DNA from: Monocercomonoides exilis
Lineage: Eukaryota > Preaxostyla > Oxymonadida > Polymastigidae
Direction of reading: 5' to 3'
Length of the DNA stretch: 64,000 nucleotides
Assembly: GCA_001643675.2 (NCBI GenBank)
Contig: LSRY02000004.1
Coordinates: 310,001 to 374,000 of the forward strand
The translations under genes were made by a program, and so were the position numbers. Position 1 is the stretch's first letter. Each line of letters opens with the position of its first letter. Below the pieces are notes generated by a model. The model did no database searches. It was not told the origin of the DNA and was given only the letters and a program-made list of their open reading frames with translations. Shown piece after piece: positions 9,001-16,807 of this stretch.

Positions 9001-11915
9001 AGGAAACAAGAATGCTCCCCAAGCTGTGAAGATGCTGAAAAACTCAGATTCGAAATGGAGGTTGCAATCTCAACTGTCACCATTCCTTCAGATAGGCTGC
9101 CAGTTGCGCTCGATACTTTAATTTCTCGCCCTCTTGTGGGACTTTTCACTTCCCATCCATAAACATTAAAGATCAGAGATTCTGTCCATTCAAAGTCTGC
9201 ATTCAGTGTGATAATTCTTTTGCTGCTGGGAAAGCGAAGTGCCGCTGCATATCCAATGCTTCCACATGGATAATTGGCTGTGCCACATCCTGAAAAATCT
9301 CTGTTTTTAGCTCCTCCAACAAGGGCTGTTCCTGAAAATGTCTGGAGATATGCCAGAAGAGGAACTGGGTTTGTCCTGCACTGCTCTTCAAACCCCATCA
9401 GATCATCATCAATCATCCCTGTTTGTGTGAACCCGAAAGTGCCCCTCGTTATTGTTGAGCTCAACGAAATCGCATCAACAAATATGTTGTTCCCCTTCCA
9501 GGCTTCGCATCCGTTGAACGTAGCATCTCGTATCGCAAAGCTCGACGAACTTCCTGTCACTTTTAGATGCATTCCTCCTCCTTTTCCTTTGTTTATGCTG
9601 TCCTGTGGCGCTGTGCATCCCTCCATTTCAATTCTTTTTGTGGAACCGATTGTCACTTTCCCACCAGCATCCAGGAAGCAATTGATAGATCCTCCATTCC
9701 CTTTGTTGCACATGCACCTTTCGAATCCCAGTTCATCCAAATTCAGTTCGTCTCCAGAAGTCAAAGTCACATCAAAAGCCGATCCACTTCCTTCATTTCT
9801 CGTGATGTTTCTGAAAGTGGTATTCTCAAAAGTGAAACAGGACAGTGTAGATGACTCAATCCGGAGAGCAGACACATCAGAAAACATCATGGATTCAACA
9901 GTTGTTTTTGACATGTTTAAGTGGCCAGCTGAAATGGATGCAAATGCTGTTGCAAATGGGGTAATTTGTGATGGTTCGGATGATATTTTGCACGAGAAGA
10001 GCACAAGCTTTCCAGAAGTCGAGGAAATCAAGAACAAAGGCAGAGAAGTGGATGCAGAAGAGTTCCTAATGATGAACAATCCTGTCAGGAAAGCATATCC
10101 AGACAATATTTGGAAAAGAGCATTGCCATTTGAAGAATCGGAACTCAACTTTGTTCCAAAATTGCTTGATCCTTCAAATAAAATATATTTTGAGTCAATC
10201 ATGAGTGATTGCTCCACATATGAACCTGCATTAATTGTAATATGAGCTGGAGAATTTTCGTTTGTTGAAGGAGTGTCATGAACAGAGTTGCCCACAGTTA
10301 AGCATGGCGAAGTCTTCCAGCCACATAACGCTTCGTCTCTTCCCAAAGTGTCAACAAAAATATCGTTTTTTCCAATCCATGTGCTTTTATCACCACCAAC
10401 TGCAAAGACGAGTCTATTTGCTTCAGAAAAGCTGCTTGACAAACAACATATGAATTGACTTTTATTCAACACATCTTGCCATGGTCTTTCAGCATAAATA
10501 TCTTTTCCGTCGCCATGAGCATTGCACCCAATAAACAAGCAATAAGAAAGCGAACTGTAATGAGTAAAAGAGACGTTTCGTGAATCAAAATAGATTGCCC
10601 CTCCAACCGTTGTATTAGCACAACAATTTTCAAATAAAACATTTGCATATGATATTTTTGCTCCTTCCCCATTCCAAATAGCTCCGCCTCCATTGCAATA
10701 AATATGGCTTTTTGTTACAAAACAATTCCAAAATGAACAATCTGAAAGAATGTCTGTATTTGAAAAACCATCATGAAAGTGACAACAACCTCCTCCCCAA
10801 ACTGCTTCACAAGATGTCATGTTATTATTTCTGACCGTTAAAGGACCTGTTCCTTCACAGAGATCCAAGCATGATGCGTAGCCAGTTGTTTTGATAAAAC
10901 TGAAAGTGTTGTTGATCGCTTGCGTTTCACGACTTCGCCTTTGATAAATGCAAGTTGCCCCTGTTGAATTTTGAAAGTCAGTATTTTTCACAATGCAAGA
11001 ACCCGAAGAATTGTGAGAAATACAAATTACAGAATAATTCTCATACAAGCAGTTGTCCACAAGTGTGCTCTCTGAGCCTGTGTGATTAATATTTTGGCCA
11101 GCAGTTTTGGAGCATCTCAAAAAAGTCGAATTCAAAAGATTTAGCGAGCCATCTGTCATTTTTGGAACAATGCAACCTTCTGTCGGGTTGATCACAGATG
11201 AAACAATGCAGGATGACAACGTGAATAGCGCGCAATATTTGTCAAATGTACCACTCTTGGGGTATTGCTGCGATATGTTCTGGAAGGTGCTGGATTGCAT
11301 TGAGATGCAGTGAAAATTTGATGATTGGACAAGCGGCTTTGAATCGCACAATAAAAAAGAAGAAAATTCCGAGCCCCTGATTTCAAATCTGCTTTGACAA
11401 CCTTGAAGTGCGTCTGCCCTGCGAACGGAAACCAACGATGGAAAAAGGTGATTCGATCGAGTCGGAACCAAAGACAAATTGAATAAACAAATGGAACTGT
11501 CGCATGAATGAATAAAAGCATTGGGAAATTGTTTTGGAGAAGAAAACAGACAGCTTCCTGCAAAAAATGTTGATTGGCCAAATAATGACGCAATTGCATT
11601 TCCATTCACCGAATTGAATCGAATTTTCAAGCAACTTATGGAAGAATTACAAGATGCAATCGATGAAACAACAAAAGTTTGGTAAAACACTTCTTTCATA
11701 TTTATTTCAGTTGGGAAAGCCATCATTCTTCTTTCAGCGCTTTCATCAGGACTTTTTTGACTTTCTTTAAAAAAACTCGAACATCCAACGCATAAGCAAA
11801 ACGATGAATTTTTTTTGTGACTGCTAAATATTTTTATGTTTTGCACGTTTTCACTTGTTTCACATCGAATGATTGCAATAAGGAAACATGAAATAAATAA
11901 TAACTTTGATTTCAT
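1..11915 (-). CDS. Giant beta-helix surface protein with TM and degenerate kinase-like tail (C-terminus beyond left edge)
   Basis: One open frame of 3971 codons without introns, from ATG 11915-11913 to the left edge; a TGA closes another upstream frame and the first ~19 residues (MKSKLLFISCFLIAIIRC) form a clear signal peptide. The ectodomain (about residues 20-3520) is rich in Asn, Cys and short hydrophobic repeats such as FENC and GGAI, the pattern of right-handed parallel beta-helix or Pmp-like proteins. A single hydrophobic helix lies at about 1248-1314, followed by basic WRKQKRR, so the protein is type I. The cytoplasmic part has kinase subdomains VIII (WMAPELL, ~376-393), IX (FSIGMMLWECL, ~302-334) and XI (SCRPTLVELKRSF), but no HRD or DFG motif is visible and an acidic Ser-rich insert sits where the activation segment should be. 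Likely a surface adhesin or receptor-like pseudokinase; ligand unknown. The stop codon is outside the window. Confidence 0.88.
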   Translation of the reverse strand, partial: MKSKLLFISCFLIAIIRCETSENVQNIKIFSSHKKNSSFCLCVGCSSFFKESQKSPDESAERRMMAFPTEINMKEVFYQTFVVSSIASCNSSISCLKIRFNSVNGNAIASLFGQSTFFAGSCLFSSPKQFPNAFIHSCDSSICLFNLSLVPTRSNHLFPSLVSVRRADALQGCQSRFEIRGSEFSSFLLCDSKPLVQSSNFHCISMQSSTFQNISQQYPKSGTFDKYCALFTLSSCIVSSVINPTEGCIVPKMTDGSLNLLNSTFLRCSKTAGQNINHTGSESTLVDNCLYENYSVICISHNSSGSCIVKNTDFQNSTGATCIYQRRSRETQAINNTFSFIKTTGYASCLDLCEGTGPLTVRNNNMTSCEAVWGGGCCHFHDGFSNTDILSDCSFWNCFVTKSHIYCNGGGAIWNGEGAKISYANVLFENCCANTTVGGAIYFDSRNVSFTHYSSLSYCLFIGCNAHGDGKDIYAERPWQDVLNKSQFICCLSSSFSEANRLVFAVGGDKSTWIGKNDIFVDTLGRDEALCGWKTSPCLTVGNSVHDTPSTNENSPAHITINAGSYVEQSLMIDSKYILFEGSSNFGTKLSSDSSNGNALFQILSGYAFLTGLFIIRNSSASTSLPLFLISSTSGKLVLFSCKISSEPSQITPFATAFASISAGHLNMSKTTVESMMFSDVSALRIESSTLSCFTFENTTFRNITRNEGSGSAFDVTLTSGDELNLDELGFERCMCNKGNGGSINCFLDAGGKVTIGSTKRIEMEGCTAPQDSINKGKGGGMHLKVTGSSSSFAIRDATFNGCEAWKGNNIFVDAISLSSTITRGTFGFTQTGMIDDDLMGFEEQCRTNPVPLLAYLQTFSGTALVGGAKNRDFSGCGTANYPCGSIGYAAALRFPSSKRIITLNADFEWTESLIFNVYGWEVKSPTRGREIKVSSATGSLSEGMVTVEIATSISNLSFSASSQLGEHSCFLLCQSEELTMADCSLKCSSSGNVAFGFGFVKINDGSLFLNRFSTTSQISFGSASLISLNGAGMINCAGCNMSSIKRMNGNGGSISIAKNNVLNNNRNREIVIDGCGFSDCCVYGDGGEGGGMSAWLGENDILIVNGSTCFEGCCAPSEEGCGGKGGGICIRCGYVSSSFEIRNEVVFSKETKNKAEYGKDVFVGCESGILLSQMINSSSLGFFDSKSLPTDALLLSGSENGSAYPVIPLHVYLCILQSEIITDSDNGADHTHCGFPSFACLSIDYCIENRISYPLNTIKVLSRSIIQQEVVIWTKSATIYSEALVPISVRDTDRATKDGLVMCSSPLSLSNLSLNVQRPFAAARKAFLLSSSSLSIANCCVEFSSENTNDPVSFGVIFVESGNLLISGLKIEQATTFTTSPIFADNYNSIKIENSSLTGMRRINGDGGCLYINEANGDEKSITIQSCNFTGSCDEGNGIRGGGVMGKVGSGNVLSVKSTSFENCMVPSEDRESVGNGLGGAMYLFLHESIRSLAFDNISFSGCNAWKGKQLFVDGEDLRQIIGNWLQCFKTETILAEDMMGFERSTTNKEFHIPLVLYFREFGEPCFIGGAEENSFDYTGCGFLDYPCGTLQYGGLVRFGDSKASLRLTGRFCFANTIVLSSQEMDIEAETNGTLINVISDGTGEGEGLIETSSAISFSGIAFNVSTTFAAAERKCLLLCSSSALSLVDCSVNAQSKKIDFGYVIVRGGSLHILRGVLNEIELLGAPVVELSGTSSRCTLEDVEWNNLKTGSVEGLIAVKSSSHVEMKNSKISGPTQFGNHGVLFVEELSSATVEKSNFSLLTRNEGNGVVVTGRVGAGKSLSVNSCSFTSLSCLASGSKGGSIITTVSANGELLFNNNTVEESKVRKADGLGGGLHMEFLSSEVGYSMKNNKFLSNDAMLGYDVYLVCPTPRMTIDRNKWAGSATEEQEEETMWVIDPSFPEGSDTLLKYLFPRADEIIYVNTLNGHTDGCGADDYPCEELWYASRKMTEEKRILRILSSCELSGEIERENEPTTIEGKGEDGSRVIVGKEGHLKMAVGTTLTTLTISKIGFELPETSDFAELVEVSVGKTYFVECSFGNADPETLAETNMRIITGKGGKISLDRVVIKNMEYKADCGIFLSGEVGCTFDSAEVSNIRSSGKGMVVGEGGTELFLNKLKSTNCSFENGGFAVLKKVKTLNWKNGTSMKGCRNEGENGGCGLISVEGESDVKMNGTSISSCSTNANYGRGGGLYLDISENPLLSIKLTEITFADNCAFEGKDIFVLSTDVNASVVRQRFAFQLQNERNESTVDLKGTDNVLLKGSVTDLLLFLIQRKEDMILVSRGGMDILGCGSAEFACLSFWRGYENIDLEATNRVIRIDTEANIRNHYNLSLFKVVSSKVDERCEMLFENSMEASEEKKSIIQNSKELKFELIQFSLPSSFSNNENILLLSESADSCLSLNRCTFKSNSASNLEFCLIHSEGGNVQLLNCDFSSLSFSSTPVQLTSSCEISECNFSSISAKPSQKGGAVYVELVGEATFSMSQTETDDCCCSEECGRGGFIFVECQGASTDNPFVFGEGISFAGHKAQAGKNIFISAGDLNKSVTLSTFCFDFTKRREDKLLFCGRDLVWKDTGLLRFLETYTSQTIFVSSGGYDIMRCGSEEDPCKGMWKGMKQIDESAPQKWIKISDETIVQDSFVLSNFIIEHDETEEQSQGKLIFANKTESGTDPAISSEGVLQLNRISVVLSEGFWNERQYSFVGKCGVIGISDCSFAAETRGDAPAKVGLLLMESGVLNVSKLSVGNVMSEMGVFAISNGCDCAMQHLAASGCTFSGVSFVKIVSRSYQKENAADCSVAIKNSTFQLITRNGNGPAIISSSGCASVISISGCTFDSCKAVGSEKGGGIFEELHSEGALSMSKSSVIQCGCSNDNGKGGGIYIYANFEGALSFLFEKMAFKGNSAKVGNDIFVECVDIESQINETQFYFDLRDTAYTRLNAIYGIDSTNHKSDTNLMDFITIHQADTIILSSAPSKNGKNDRQCGTLKLPCLTIGYALSHLTNDVESRLLVDDESFVEKEMDLEDLSIASRKEDPSKLTIFRDIAHTRSSVISTSGSVSVSKIEFFFESDFSSAHHILLTAESGSLSLFACSFAQSQEERSAQMIELTLISIENGQVTASQIKICHMHFSAEASIRIAHLSGCVLLSEMKVEDTVLNKGAFILIEGEQPFSEQQKSGGERSVELKDASFDNVSSAQQEEGIIACSLFKGGICLANCTFSNASSKSEAGSVMSFCDCNNVTLHWNVLRGDLDHSEKNESNKEEHICKWASSVVSFVNSTSSMKDTTIENFSKGGMSVFGGSMMIEDGKFINNNPKIENYQSVRRNIVCAGSGLLKVASVKGGDGVKEGSSLWVLNEGCKLGGIAEERESAFFIPELESVEAEEDGSVTRLKFVGLLLVPCNLSFRVVKRVGSEALVERYSFEEGGFVSEAEVLGAVPSKTIYEAGEETEVSVCILFGNAEAPSSTKAFVLKNGSDPKANGDGKAVESGKGYGSSSTVIIIVLVIILLIVLIISVIFIVRWRKQKRRTKELEVIVEDTVRKDPKAFEMVTMEMSPEEQWRRAEREAEKKNEERMKKRVYDTNMEHSESSEHLLSESGSTEYILGKDSDKIPEWMLEKEENEETRKRTPSPSISSTSTTSTTDSDSTFVRGEDLCPTTSSMSNLVDAMACSSPHEKLIVDLRDSLFMLLHGRNKTKEMPIGSLEEREVTAAQILFWVANLALHSFDEMENKLQSLANLSPHIVLFSEHMVICIVMHSDLLSSGDSSDSSSISSSTVVTSASDDSEDSLPSSAFEDENDFKKECLRWMAPELLSGAKKQATKKTVAFSIGMMLWECLTLQIPFGEYEAVIAGDKIIKGERPNASSVSMSTHFESIKACLSAKASCRPTLVELKRSFIQYFSKGTVFVTVSDAIDFEDEETDEKEVSASIIYISEKL
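2820..10330 (-). repeat. About eight ~1 kb protein modules in the giant ectodomain
   Basis: A signature with two cysteines, roughly C-G-x(4-6)-P-C-x-[ST]-[ILV], recurs in frame at about 10290-10327, 9266-9297, 8190-8222, 7145-7180, 5970-6003, 4885-4925, 3960-3995 and 2820-2860. Spacing is 0.93-1.18 kb (about 310-390 residues). Each module then runs through beta-helix-like Asn/Gly/Cys-rich text. DNA identity between modules is low by eye, so the duplications look old. Confidence 0.6.
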
Positions 11916-12658
11916 AAATATCATTCAGATTTAAATATGGGCCAAAAAACAATGGATAACAATATCAAAAATAAATAACATTTATTTTGACTTTTAATGT
12001 GTTCATATTCACCGAAAAGAATAACAAAAAATGACATAAAAATAACAGACATTCCAATAAGAAAAGTGTGAAGATCAATTTCTTTAATATATAGAAAATT
12101 AATACTTTTTTCAATAAGCGAAAAATTGTGGTAGCAATTGCTCATTGAATTATTGATCAAGCATTATTCCAATTGTTTTCAGAATCGTTTCGAAAGTTCT
12201 ATATGCATAAATTGGTGTTCAAAAAAATGAATTCTTGGAAAATGTTGTTCATCAATTTGAAAACACTTTCGCAAACGATTTAATAACGAAAAAGTTTTAT
12301 TTTTAATTGCAAAATTATTTTCACACTGTAATTGCGTTGAAACTGAACACTTCGAGAAGTTCGTTTTTTGAAAAAGATTTCTATAGAAATGATTGATTTT
12401 TTGTTGGACTTCATAATTTTGACAAATTAAAAAAGGATAATGAACAATTGCAAAAATAAAAAATAAACTTTACCTCATTAAATAATAATAATAAATTAAA
12501 AGTTGAAGAACAACTGAAGATAATTATGCTGAAAATGACTTTTAGAAAACGATAATCAGGAACTTTCAACTGAAAACAAACAAAAATAGAAGAAAAAGAA
12601 GAAGAAGAAGAAGAAGTTAAAGAATGAGGAATGAGATAATTGCCAATAAGTGGACAGA
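11916..12658. other. Intergenic, AT-rich, between divergent gene ends
   Basis: No convincing gene. It holds the upstream region of the giant gene and the 3' flank of the kinase. A 79-codon minus ORF at 11921-12160 encodes two hydrophobic stretches but has no recognisable motif and abuts the giant gene start, so I do not call it. A short GAA-rich purine tract lies at about 12593-12616. Confidence 0.5.
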
Positions 12659-15600
12659 TTAGCGAGCCCAGTCAATCCTGCCTCGACGAGGCAGTTTAAC
12701 TGCAGTGGGAGATTCAATTTGATATACAGAAACAATCTCTGCTTTAGCATTTGCCGATCGGAAGTACACCTGAAAATCATTAACGATTCAAATTCAATAA
12801 AACATCAATAAATACATTGGTTGTTTTATTAATTTTCGATTAATAAAAAATTATTATGTTTCAATTCATTTGTACACATCAAAATACTTAAAAGAAATGC
12901 ATACCGCAAACTGGACACCAAGTGGGACGTTGCTGATAGACAGAGGCTGCTGCTCGCCATCCACAAAGAAATGAAGTGTCGGTGGGTCGTTTTCGAAGTT
13001 GAGCTCAGCCGTTACAACTTGAAGGTCATTGAAACGTGAATTCATCGCTATCTCCTTTTTGTTCTGTGCAATTTTCCCTCTGGTTTGTGAATGTTCGCGC
13101 AACAGGAAAGAACATCGATAAATTCACAATTATTTGTTTGAAGAGCAAAAAGAAGAATAAATACATCAAATTAGTTTTTGAATATCAAATATAAAATAAT
13201 AATAATAATAATAAAAGAAAATAAATAAAAAACGCCAATCTTTCGCAATCACTTCACTCATTCCCCATACGTTCTTCCGTGATATCCAACGCTTCCAGGG
13301 TCGCCAAGCCAGAATTGTGCGATCCGCGGGGCAGTTGCGTCCACAAAGCCGACAGCACGGGACGTCCCAGAGTTGTGGAAGCGGACTGAAATCTGCCATA
13401 TTCCTGAGTTGAACTCCATTTCATAGCACACACACGTCATCTCCCCCGTCACTGCCGTCACCGTCGCCCCAAACACTGTCGCTGCAGGAATCAGCGCCGG
13501 CAGCTGCTTTCCTCCGCTTTTCTCTCCGCCTTCTCTGCGCCTGCCGGACCCATCGCTGCTGGAGCCCAGCCCGCCATCGTCTTTCGATTCAGACTTCTTC
13601 TCCTTCTCTTCCATCCCATCAGCACTGATCAGAACAAGATCATCGTCATCACCCATATTCTTTGAAGCAACTGCCAGTGCGTTGTCATCGTCTGCAACAG
13701 CTGCAGCTGGCAGGTTCGGAACAACTGGGCGGAACTCAGTCAGAATGTCGTATTGTTTGATAACTTTGAAAAAAAAGAAAGAGCATTTATTCATCAAACG
13801 ATTCAGAATGAGAAATAAAAGAAATATTCCAAAAGCAATAACAAAATATTAATAGTAATAATAATAGTAATAATAATGTCAATTAAGAACAATACTTTTC
13901 AGTCCCAGTCTTCCTCCAACAGAAGGCGGTGGAGTAGGTCTCACAGCAGACCTTGTTCTTGGTGCCTCTGGGGAAGGTCTTGATGCCTCGTCGTCTCCAA
14001 TCGCACTCTGAATCTTGGCAGTGATAGCGCCTTCGCTTGAGTCAACTGTGCGAGAGAAGCTGCCCGTTGGCGAAGAGGCGAAGGAGTACAAAGGCGAGGC
14101 CGTGCCAGTCATCACGAGTGTCGGTGCGAGGTGAGAAGACGCCAGTTCAGACGACGGGACAGACGAGGACGTGGCCGGCTGGGCAGACGAGAGCACAAAC
14201 GCGTTGTGGTCGCCGTCGCTGCCGTCGTCTTTGCCGGCGGGGCGCGACACACTCTGCGAAGACGCACTTGGAGCGGGGGAGCTCACAGACGTCACAGGAG
14301 ACGCTGCTGGCTGGGGTAGAGGAGGAGGGTTGAACATGTGTGTGTTGGGATCGTAGTTCTTAAGGCAATAGACTGCATCGCCCAGACGCTGAAGGCTTCG
14401 GACAATCAGCGGATGATGCAGGACTTCTTCTGAGGTTGGACGAGTTTTTGGATCCTAAAGGAATCAAAGGGAGAAATATAAGCAATACAGATTAAATGTT
14501 GAGAGGATGCACATTGAAAATGAAGGATGTTATTGGAATTTGATAGCATTAACATCAAAAGAAAGCGAGCAAATTTAATTTGAAAGTATTTCACATTGAA
14601 ACAAAAGAATTGAACATTATATGTTAAAAATTAGAACAACAATCATTTTGAAGTTAAGCTAATTTGACAAACCCTTCGGAGCATAGCAACGACGAGGTCC
14701 CAAAATTGCTGTGAAACATTTGCTGGCTTTGGAGGATCTGGCAATTTGAGCACTTGGTTTGGCACAGCACGCCCGTCGCGTGATCCAAACGGCCATGTCA
14801 AAGTCACAAGCTCGTGAGCTATCACACCCAACGCAAACACATCTGCCTTCATTCCATACCTGCAAATGAGTGAAATGACATGAGCGAATTTAAAAGTTTA
14901 AATAGAAAAAAGAATGCATTTTTAATTTTCAATCGATTGAAACGCGATTCAGATAAATTTTATGCAAACTCTTCCCGTTTAAATAATTCTGGGCTCATAT
15001 ACAAGCTTAAAGAATATGTTGTCAAAAATGTTAATAATTCTTAAATGAACAAAAAGCGTTTCAAACCTTGTTCCAACATATGTTTTTGCAGCTGAATCAG
15101 CTGAATCCAACTGTTTTGCTGTTCCAAAATCGGCTAAATTTGTTAAAAAGGAATTGAAACATGTTTGAGTCGAAGATGAACGATCATTTGAGCATACTAA
15201 TTTTTAAATATCCTTCGCTGTGAATGAGTACATTTTCTGGTTTCAAATCTCGATGAATTATGTTTAAGCGATGTAAATCTGCTGTTCCATGAACTAACTG
15301 ACATAAAAATGTTAGTGCTTGCTATAAAAAAGATTGATTGTATGAAGTTACTGGAATTAATGAGATAAATATCATTTCAAACTTCTTCAGTGAATGGCTC
15401 TCTACGATCTTTGCGGTGATTAATTTTCTCTCGAAGAGAACCGTGACCACAATAATCTATCACCATGTAAAACATTTTTGCCGTGAAAAATGAATCATGG
15501 AGTCGAATTAGAAAAGGAGAATGAAATTTTGGTGAATATGTGCTAAGAGTTGTAAATTCAGCAAATTGATCCTTTCTCATTCTCCCTCCATCTAGCTCTG

Positions 15601-15791
15601 TTTTTTTCCAAGCAAATACTTGTTTATCATTTTTTCTAACAACTCTGAGAACTTCACCAAACGATCCTTTTCCGAGATACTTATCCTCTTTATCTATCAA
15701 ATTGATTATCACAATGTTTTAAGTGCACAAAAATAAAAGTCTGTTCTACAAAATAGAAAAATGGATCAATACATTCTTTCACTCCTGCCAT
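12659..15791 (-). CDS. NEK-like Ser/Thr protein kinase with Ser/Pro linker and SPRY-like C-terminal domain
   Basis: Ten-exon model: 15773-15791, 15383-15693, 15198-15321, 15067-15133, 14970-15005, 14673-14859, 13896-14454, 13271-13763, 12905-13079, 12659-12769; all phases match, giving 693 aa. Kinase domain ~12-275: glycine loop GKGSFGEV (14-21), AWKK lysine 36, HRDLKPEN (133-140), DFG, GTSLYMSPE (on a 36-nt exon), KADVFALGVIAHE. All catalytic residues are present, so it should be active; the closest general family is NEK. A Ser/Pro/Ala linker follows, then about 200 residues resembling a SPRY/B30.2 beta-sandwich, with the pattern F-FVDGEQQP-GVQFAVYF. The long linker and tail suggest a regulated or scaffolded kinase; substrate unknown. 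Introns begin GTATTG, GTTTGA, GTATGC and similar. Exon 1 is only 19 nt. The kinase at 56341-60776 has the same plan. Confidence 0.85.
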
Positions 15792-15998
15792 CTCTCAAAA
15801 GGATAGAAAAAATAAGTGAATATAAGTACGGTTTCTTCGATCAACACAAAATTTCGATAATGCAATTCAAATAAATTATCAATAATAATTTACATTTACT
15901 CAAAAAGCTCCGTCTTTCCTGACGAATTAAAAAAGGTATCATCTTTAAAATTATTATTTGTAAATAAGTAATAAACATTAATATAAACGGTCGTAGTT

Positions 15999-16688
15999 TC
16001 AAGATGGGAAAGAATTTTCTCCAAAGCCGCCAGGGGTGCGTGCAGGAACTTCTCTAGGAACTGGTTCAACAGAGTGAGGACTTGAAAAAGATGGAAAAGA
16101 TAATGTTCTTCCTCCACTTCCCATTGTCCCTTGCGAATTTGTTGAACGTGGGGCTGGACGAAATGTTGGAGGAGGTTTAGAAGATTTTGAACTAGATTTA
16201 TCACGTTTTGTAAGCGAAGCATCAATTGCCCTTTTTGCTTGATTTGCAGCTGTAACTGTATTAATTTGATAGTCATCGTTATAAATACAAAAATTATCTT
16301 CGGGGAGAATAATGCTTTCTGAGTCTGGACATTGTGGAAGTAACTGCGAATTAACTGTTTCTGCTAATGAAGCTAATTCATCAAAAGAATCTTGAGCTCT
16401 GAACAAGGGTTTCTTATTAAAATGAAGAGCAAAGTCGATATCATTCGCATTAATTCCTTCTTTTACGCTTTCTCCTTTTAAATGATAGCACGTTTCCAAA
16501 GTAGTCCTGCAAAATCCTTCGGAAAAGAAATAAGATTAACTTTCTCCATAAATTTAAACGGAAAGCATACTATTTACAAATTCCGCGCAATAACCATATA
16601 CCCCTTCATCAATTTGGCTAACTCCACAATCTGATAATAAATTATCAAACTGTGAAGCCGTTGAAGAGAATTCTTTCTCTTCTGACAT
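15999..16688 (-). CDS. TAF9: TFIID/SAGA subunit TAF9 (histone-fold)
   Basis: Two exons, 16571-16688 and 15999-16516, joined over a 54-nt GTATGC...GAAG intron give 211 aa ending in TGA. Residues ~12-85 align by pattern with the TAF9 histone fold (LLSDCGV, YGYCAEFVNR, then the INANDIDFALHF helix). The downstream TAF9 signature after the fold, LP-x-NFC-x(4)-DYQI, is present in the usual place. TAF9 pairs with TAF6 in TFIID and SAGA and acts in RNA polymerase II initiation. The C-terminal third is Ser/Pro/Arg-rich and not conserved. An alternative 3' splice site at 16507 (GCAG) breaks frame, so the GAAG site at 16517 was chosen. It lies 207 bp upstream of the kinase and shares a 119-bp divergent spacer with the sirtuin. 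Confidence 0.8.
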
Positions 16689-16807
16689 ATTTCGGTTGAG
16701 GGTTGATCAACACAAATTAATACTTAGTAAGGTTCGATTATCTAATTATTTTCAATTAATTTTGTTTGCTTTAGTTCCGGCTTTAAGAAACACAGACCAA
16801 CCTTCGA
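16689..16807. promoter_or_regulatory. Divergent promoter region, TAF9 / sirtuin
   Basis: Only 119 bp separate the two start codons (TAF9 ATG at 16688, sirtuin ATG at 16808), so both promoters must lie here or inside the genes. The spacer is AT-rich; no TATA box or named element is clear. Confidence 0.5.

Noticed and set aside
22-10245. Many long plus-strand ORFs (for example 6007-7158, 9274-10245)
   Set aside because: They are antisense shadows of the giant minus-strand ORF, whose translation shows signal peptide, repeats, TM and kinase-like motifs; the plus translations show none.
11921-12160. 79-codon minus ORF with two hydrophobic stretches
   Set aside because: AT-rich composition produces such ORFs readily; no motif, no spacing from the giant gene start.
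15761-15877. Short plus ORF starting MDQYILSLLPSLKR opposite the kinase first exon
   Set aside because: 38 codons, no homologue recognised; the minus strand gives a 19-nt exon and intron matching the second kinase exactly.
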